From: Actinomycetota bacterium
GTDB taxonomy: Bacteria; Actinomycetota; Aquicultoria; Subteraquimicrobiales; UBA9087
Length of the DNA stretch: 10,533 nucleotides
Direction: 5' to 3'
Assembly: GCA_003491635.1 (NCBI GenBank)
Contig: DNCG01000090.1
Location: 1 to 10,533, forward strand
The position numbers and the translations under genes were made by a program. Each line of letters opens with the position of its first letter. Position 1 is the first letter of the stretch. The notes under the pieces are model-generated. The model was not told the DNA's origin. It saw nothing but the letters and a program-made list of their open reading frames with translations, and ran no database searches. This document shows, piece after piece, positions 5,948 to 10,533 of the stretch.

Positions 5948-6388
5948 TCAAAGGGCCGTTTTACAGTAGGGGCAGATGATCCAGCCTGTCTCAAGGGGGC
6001 GATTGCAACTGGGGCAAGACTTTTTCAGGGTCTTTCGGCAGTAGGGGCAGATCAAAAAATCACCCTCCACGGGCTTCAGGCAAGCTGGGCAGGTCAGGCT
6101 ACCCTTCCCTAGCAGGACCTCCTTTGTCCTTATTTCAAGCTCCCTGTCCCGCGCATCGTCAAGATATTCAGGTGGTCTCAAGATTAAATAAACCGCCCAG
6201 CCGAAGAAGTTGAAGACGAAAACCACGGCCGCCCAATAAAGCGCCAGGGCACCCCTCTTTTCGGCGTCTCTATACGTCCAGTAGATGAGACTGGCCCACA
6301 AAACCACAATGAACAGGAAAAATAGCCTGATGGAGAGCCGAAAGAGCCCCGACTCAAAAAACTTTATTACAGAGGCGAGTAAGTCCAC
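5948..6388 (-). CDS. Two-helix membrane protein with a double zinc ribbon
   Basis: I do not recognise a named family member. The 146-residue protein has two membrane helices (about 15-39 and 47-71) joined by a short charged loop, YWTYRDAEKRG (36-46). A charged linker (72-95) follows. Then come two zinc ribbons in tandem: C100/C103 with C114/C117, and C125/C128 with C139/C142, each of the CPxC type seen in double-zinc-ribbon (DZR) domains. The ribbons probably lie in the cytoplasm, which would make this an anchor for a protein or nucleic-acid partner. The GTG start at 6388-6386 has AGGGGAG three bases upstream, which is rather close. It sits between folC and ndk, the place held by a DUF4233 membrane protein in mycobacteria. 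Similar small proteins occur in several uncultured anaerobe lineages, but no function is established. Confidence 0.8.
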   Translation of the reverse strand: MDLLASVIKFFESGLFRLSIRLFFLFIVVLWASLIYWTYRDAEKRGALALYWAAVVFVFNFFGWAVYLILRPPEYLDDARDRELEIRTKEVLLGKGSLTCPACLKPVEGDFLICPYCRKTLKKSCPSCNRPLETGWIICPYCKTAL

Positions 6389-6439
6389 AATCTCCCCTTA
6401 AGGATTTTATGCAAACTGTCAACTCCAAATATTCTCCGA

Positions 6440-7768
6440 TTAAAGTCTTTTCCCTTGAAAAAGCTCAAGATTTTTCCCGCAGCGTCGCCCAAGGTAATCC
6501 CTGGCCTCGCCCACGGTGTAAAGCGAACCGGTGATACAGATAAGATCTCTTCCTTCAGCTCGCTCGATGGCAATCTCGATGGCGTTGGAAAGATCGGGCT
6601 CACATATAAAATTTGAGTCAAACCCGGCCAACTTTTCCATCAAAACATTCACGGAGGCACTTCGGTAACTCTGATTCTCCGACAGGATGACAAGAGAAGC
6701 CAGAGGAGCCAACTCCTTCAAAATCCCATCGATATCCTTATCCCCCAATATGGCAAGCACCAAAATCAAATTGTTGTAGGAAAACTCGGATTTTAATGCT
6801 CCAGCCAACTCCGCTGCTCCACTCGGATTGTGCGCCCCATCCAAAACCACGGTGGGAAACTCCGTGACGATTTCGAGCCGACCCGGGCATCGTACTCGTT
6901 CCAATCCACTCCTTAATCCATCAAGAGAAAGAGTCCTTTCCAGGAATCCCTCGACGGCGGCCACGGCAAGAGTTAAATTCACTCCCTGATGGCGCCCGAT
7001 CAAAGGAAGCCTCAAATCCTTGTACCTTCCGTATAATCCCTCGATGGAAAGTTTCTGAAAACCGTCAATCCTTCTGCGCGAGAGCAGACGGAAATCCTGA
7101 CCCACTATTTTGAGAGTAGCCCCCTTTCTCTCACACCACTCCCGAACAATCCGCAACGAGTTAGAGTGAAGTTTTCCCACAATGACAAGAGAACCATCCT
7201 TAACTATTCCCACCTTCTCCCGGGTGATCTCCTCGATGGTAGCACCCAGTCTGTCGGTGTGATCCAGCTCAACATTGGTGATGACCGAAACCTTCGAAAC
7301 AACTACGTTGGTAGCATCCCACCTTCCCCCCATTCCTACCTCTATCACGCCACAATCTATGCCGACGTTGTGGAAGTAAAGAAAGGCAAGAGCGGTGAAT
7401 ATCTCAAAAAGAGTGAACCTATCGGGGTGAATTTTCTTCTCCAATCTCTCAACGGCGGGCAACAAATACGTTAAAAGGGATGCCAGTTCTTCCTCGGGGA
7501 TGAGCTCGCCGTCCACACTCACTCTCTCGGTATACAAGCAAAGATGGGGAGAGGTGTAGAGCCCAACCTTTAGACCGTGGGCCGAAAGAATGGCGGCAGT
7601 CAACCTGGCGGTGGATGTCTTACCATTGGTGCCGGTGATGTGAATGGCTGGGAAGGAGTTCTGAAGATTGCCAATCTCCTCGCAAAGGGCCTTTATCCTC
7701 TCCAATCCGGGATTGATCCCAAACTGTTCTATGGAGTCGAGATAGGCAATGGCATCCTTGTAATTCAA
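6440..7768 (-). CDS. folC: Folylpolyglutamate synthase / dihydrofolate synthase
   Basis: FolC adds glutamate to dihydropteroate and/or to folates, using ATP, and so makes and retains folate cofactors. The 442-residue protein is of normal length for this Mur-ligase-like family. It has the P-loop TGTNGKTS (45-52), a FTLFE segment (118-122), EVGMGGRWDATN (143-154) and ELDHTD (167-172). K185 in REKVGI is at the expected carbamylated lysine. RCPGRLE (293-299) and DGAHNPSG (310-317) mark the C-terminal domain. The start is TTG at 7768-7766, with AGGAAGG five bases upstream. An in-frame TGA six codons upstream with no ATG or GTG between makes this TTG the only sensible start. It follows valS by 21 bases and is probably cotranscribed with it. 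Whether the enzyme has both synthase activities cannot be told from the sequence. Confidence 0.96.
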   Translation of the reverse strand: MNYKDAIAYLDSIEQFGINPGLERIKALCEEIGNLQNSFPAIHITGTNGKTSTARLTAAILSAHGLKVGLYTSPHLCLYTERVSVDGELIPEEELASLLTYLLPAVERLEKKIHPDRFTLFEIFTALAFLYFHNVGIDCGVIEVGMGGRWDATNVVVSKVSVITNVELDHTDRLGATIEEITREKVGIVKDGSLVIVGKLHSNSLRIVREWCERKGATLKIVGQDFRLLSRRRIDGFQKLSIEGLYGRYKDLRLPLIGRHQGVNLTLAVAAVEGFLERTLSLDGLRSGLERVRCPGRLEIVTEFPTVVLDGAHNPSGAAELAGALKSEFSYNNLILVLAILGDKDIDGILKELAPLASLVILSENQSYRSASVNVLMEKLAGFDSNFICEPDLSNAIEIAIERAEGRDLICITGSLYTVGEARDYLGRRCGKNLELFQGKRL

Positions 7769-7789
7769 CCGACCCTTCCTCTCTCAAAA

Positions 7790-10444
7790 TCAGGCATCCA
7801 CCAGGTGCTTCAGTTGCAGATTTAACTTCTCGAGCTTGCACGATAGATTGGCGAGCCTTTCCTTCTCTCTCCTCACGATCTCCTTGGGAGCTTTGTGGAT
7901 AAACGCCTTGTTGGAGAGCTTCCCCTGAACCCTTTCAAGCTCCTCTTGTGCGTTCACTAACTCTCTTCTCAACCTCTCAATCTCCCGCCCCACGTCGATC
8001 AAACCAGTGAGGGGAATAAATATCTCGATATCGTGCTCAACGGCCATAGCCGACTGCTTTGGTCTAGCCGTCTTCTTTTCCACCACAAGTTCGGAAAGGC
8101 CGGCGAGGCTGGAGATATAAACGGCGTCCCTTCTAACGATCTCCAGTTTTCTCTCGTCCGACGAACACAGTATGCCCTTTATTTTCTTATCGGGAGAAAT
8201 TCCCAGCTCCGACCGAATGGAGCGAATAGCCACGATGACATCCTGGAGAAGTCTCATCTCCCCCTCTATCTTTGGATGGATCAGACGGCCTTCCACCTCC
8301 GGCCAGGCCAACACCATAATGCTCCCATCTCCCACGGGCAACTTCCGCCAAATCTCCTCGGTGATAAAGGGCATGAAAGGATGGAGTAATCGGAGCACTT
8401 CATCCAGAACATATAAGAGGACATGCTGGGTCGTCAAACGCCCAAGCTCATTACCCGATTCTCCATAGAGCCGAGGTTTGCACATCTCGATATACCAATC
8501 GCAATACTCACTCCAGAAAAAGTCATATAGGCACCTGCTCGATTCGCCAAAATCGTAGCGATCAAGAGCTTTGCTCACCCGCTTAATGATTCTGTTGCAC
8601 CGAGATAGGATCCACTTGTCCGCCAAATTATATTCTGGCTTTTCAGGGATGGAATAGCCCTCGAGATTCATGAGAACAAAGCGGGAGGCATTCCAGATTT
8701 TATTGGCAAAATTGCGGCTCATCTCCAGTCTTTCCTCGGAAAAGCGCATGTCTTGAGCCTGGGTTTGAACCATCAAACCAAAACGAGTGGCATCCGCTCC
8801 ATACTTCTCGATAAGATCGAGGGGGTCGACCCCCGTGCCCAGGGACTTACTCATTCGCTTGCCCTCAATCGTCAAAACGGTGGGATGGATGACTACCGTA
8901 TGGAAGGGGATATCACCGCAGAATCTCAAACCCATCATGATCATCCTGGCCACCCAGAGATAGATGATGTCCCTGGCTGTGCTCAACACCGAAGTCGGAT
9001 AGAAGTAGGTAAGATCCTTCGTCTTCTCGGGCCAACCCAAAGTGACAAAGGGCCAGAGGGCGGAGCTGAACCAGGTATCCAAGACATCACCATCCTGAAC
9101 AAGATTTTTGCTCCCGCACTTGGGGCAGGCATCGGGCGCTTCGAGTTGGACAAGAATCTCACCACACTCACAATACCAAGCTGGAATCTGGTGACCCCAC
9201 CAGACCTGTCTGGAGATGCACCAATCCCTGATGTTTCTCATCCATTCAAAATAAACCTTCTCCCACCGCTTGGGAATGAACTTGACCTTACCTTCCTCCA
9301 CTACCTCTACGGCCGGGGCAGCCAGGGGTCTCATCTCAACAAACCACTGCTCGGAAAGGTATGGCTCCACGACGGTGTGGCAACGATAGCAGTGACCGAT
9401 GGCGTGGATGTGCCGCTCGACCTTCTCCAATAATTCCCCCTCTTCCAAATCCATGATGACGGCCTCACGAGCACCATACCTGTCCATACCCATGTAATCG
9501 CCGCCATTCTCATTTATCTTGGCATCGGGGGTAAAGATATTCACTCGGGGAAGATCGTGACGCTCGCCCATCTCAAAATCGTTGGGGTCATGCGCCGGGG
9601 TGACCTTAACCGCCCCCGTTCCAAATCGGGGTTCAACATACCCATCGGCGATGATGGGTATCTCTCGACCGACGCAGGGAAGGATCAGAGTCCCGCCGAT
9701 ATATTCTTTATAGCGAGGGTCATCTGGATGCACCGCCACCGCCGTGTCCCCGAGGAGAGTTTCCGGGCGGGTGGTCGCGATGGTCAGATATTCGTCGGAA
9801 TCCTTGAAGGGGTACTTGATATACCAGAGATGCCCCTCCACCTCCTCGTGTTCGACCTCGATATCGGAAAGAGCGGTTAAACAACGGGGACACCAGTTAA
9901 TGATCCGCTTCCCCCTATAAACCAAGCCATCCTTGTAGAGCTCAACGAAGACCTTTTTGACCGCAAGAGAGTAGCCGGGATCCATGGTAAAGCGCTCTCT
10001 CTCCCAGTCACAGGAACATCCCAACTTTTTCAGCTGCTCAATTATGGTGTTTCCATATAACTCTTTCCACTGCCAAACTCGCTCCAAAAATTTCTCTCTT
10101 CCCAGCACCTGCCTGGTGAGGCCCTCCTTGGCCAGCTGCTTCTCCACCACGTTCTGCGTAGCTATCCCAGCATGATCCGTTCCGGGAAGCCAGAGAGTAA
10201 CGAATCCCTGCATTCTCCTCCTTCGAACTATCACATCCTGCAGAGTATTGTTGAGAGCGTGTCCCATGTGAAGGGAGCCGGTGATATTGGGAGGAGGAAT
10301 GACGATGGTGAAGGGTTCCTTCTCGCGATCGATTTGCGCATGGAAGTATCCCTTGGACATCCAGAAGGAATAAATTCTGGGCTCCACTTCCTTGGGATTG
10401 TAAACTTTTGGCAGGATCTTCGGCTTCATACCGATGCTTCTCAC
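7790..10444 (-). CDS. valS: Valyl-tRNA synthetase
   Basis: ValRS charges tRNA-Val with valine and edits mischarged threonine. The 884-residue class I enzyme has the HIGH-type motif HMGH (59-62) after PPPNITGS (50-57). The editing domain contains TTRPETLLGDTAVAVHP (224-240) and GTGAVKVTPAHDPNDFE (275-291). DTWFSSALWPF (456-466) and the KMSKS loop as KRMSKS (529-534) come next. A tRNA-binding helical domain runs from about 600 to 740, and the C-terminal coiled-coil arm from about 815 to 884. Cysteine pairs C425/C427 with C440/C443 look like a zinc site. The GTG at 10444 overlaps the previous stop (GTGA) and has AAGGAAG about ten bases upstream. An ATG at codon 6 (10429-10427) is an alternative start without a clear ribosome-binding site. 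Confidence 0.98.
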   Translation of the reverse strand: MRSIGMKPKILPKVYNPKEVEPRIYSFWMSKGYFHAQIDREKEPFTIVIPPPNITGSLHMGHALNNTLQDVIVRRRRMQGFVTLWLPGTDHAGIATQNVVEKQLAKEGLTRQVLGREKFLERVWQWKELYGNTIIEQLKKLGCSCDWERERFTMDPGYSLAVKKVFVELYKDGLVYRGKRIINWCPRCLTALSDIEVEHEEVEGHLWYIKYPFKDSDEYLTIATTRPETLLGDTAVAVHPDDPRYKEYIGGTLILPCVGREIPIIADGYVEPRFGTGAVKVTPAHDPNDFEMGERHDLPRVNIFTPDAKINENGGDYMGMDRYGAREAVIMDLEEGELLEKVERHIHAIGHCYRCHTVVEPYLSEQWFVEMRPLAAPAVEVVEEGKVKFIPKRWEKVYFEWMRNIRDWCISRQVWWGHQIPAWYCECGEILVQLEAPDACPKCGSKNLVQDGDVLDTWFSSALWPFVTLGWPEKTKDLTYFYPTSVLSTARDIIYLWVARMIMMGLRFCGDIPFHTVVIHPTVLTIEGKRMSKSLGTGVDPLDLIEKYGADATRFGLMVQTQAQDMRFSEERLEMSRNFANKIWNASRFVLMNLEGYSIPEKPEYNLADKWILSRCNRIIKRVSKALDRYDFGESSRCLYDFFWSEYCDWYIEMCKPRLYGESGNELGRLTTQHVLLYVLDEVLRLLHPFMPFITEEIWRKLPVGDGSIMVLAWPEVEGRLIHPKIEGEMRLLQDVIVAIRSIRSELGISPDKKIKGILCSSDERKLEIVRRDAVYISSLAGLSELVVEKKTARPKQSAMAVEHDIEIFIPLTGLIDVGREIERLRRELVNAQEELERVQGKLSNKAFIHKAPKEIVRREKERLANLSCKLEKLNLQLKHLVDA

Positions 10445-10533
10445 TTCTTTTTCTCTTCCTTTAGGGCCCTTCCCAGCTTCTCTTCCTGAACCTTGCCCTC
10501 CTTGTAGGCATCGAGAAGCCTCACGGCCAGTCC
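10441..10533 (-). CDS. C-terminal 30 residues of an unrecognised protein (cut by window edge)
   Basis: The frame is open from the window edge to a TGA at 10443-10441. Its 30 residues form a likely charged helix ending in a run of lysine and glutamate (KEEKKK). It has the same orientation as valS and shares a 4-base GTGA overlap with it, which points to translational coupling and a common operon. The fragment is too short to assign. It does not resemble the C-terminus of ClpX, which precedes valS in some bacteria. Confidence 0.55.
   Translation of the reverse strand, partial: GLAVRLLDAYKEGKVQEEKLGRALKEEKKK

Noticed and set aside
6417..6422. Perfect TTGACA -35 hexamer on the minus strand before the zinc-ribbon gene
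   Set aside because: There is no acceptable -10 hexamer at 16-18 bases. The only AT-rich hexamer (TAAAAT) is about eight bases away, so I do not call a promoter.
6367..6621. Minus-strand open frame of 84 codons overlapping the end of folC
   Set aside because: It is an alternative frame of folC, which has the full family motif set to its C-terminus.
10441..10444. T-box riboswitch upstream of valS
   Set aside because: T-boxes are common before valS in Firmicutes, but here valS overlaps the previous gene, so there is no leader to hold one.

Overview
The window is one co-directional run of genes on the minus strand, so transcription goes from base 10533 down to base 1. In that order it holds the 3' end of an unrecognised gene, valS, folC, a small two-helix membrane protein with two zinc ribbons, ndk, a complete six-gene rnf cluster (rnfC, rnfD, rnfG, rnfE, rnfA, rnfB), and the first 77 codons of a NusG domain II-type protein cut off by the window edge. 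Nearly all of the sequence is coding. I see no tRNA, rRNA, CRISPR array, transposase or phage gene.

Organism: a strict or facultative anaerobe is likely, because the rnf order C-D-G-E-A-B and the long polyferredoxin RnfB match the cluster of clostridia and other anaerobes. The order valS, folC, small membrane protein, ndk is also the order of many Actinomycetota (in mycobacteria valS, folC, a DUF4233 membrane protein, ndk, then rne). By eye the GC content is near one half, with free use of AGA/AGG and ATA codons, which does not fit a high-GC actinomycete. My best inference is an uncultured, deep-branching anaerobic actinobacterium. A member of the Firmicutes is the main alternative.

Region by region: 10441-10533 is the tail of an unknown gene that shares a 4-base GTGA overlap with valS. 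Bases 5482-10444 hold housekeeping genes for tRNA charging (valS), folate polyglutamylation (folC) and nucleotide balance (ndk), with the zinc-ribbon membrane protein between folC and ndk. Bases 5377-5481 hold a hairpin directly after ndk and a weak candidate promoter for rnf. Bases 437-5364 hold rnf with overlapping or abutting genes, which implies one transcript. Bases 232-436 are the longest non-coding stretch. It carries two hairpins that share a 13-base arm in opposite orientation and a candidate promoter for the NusG-II gene.

How it works: the Rnf complex passes electrons from reduced ferredoxin (RnfB) through iron-sulfur and flavin centres (RnfA/E, D, G) to NAD+ at RnfC, and moves Na+ or H+ out across the membrane. 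This is a main energy-conserving step in many anaerobes. The window does not look like an undescribed defence or mobile system. The least explained parts are the palindromic element at 313-427, the zinc-ribbon membrane protein, and the joining of an actinobacterial-type housekeeping block to rnf. Most start codons are TTG or GTG.
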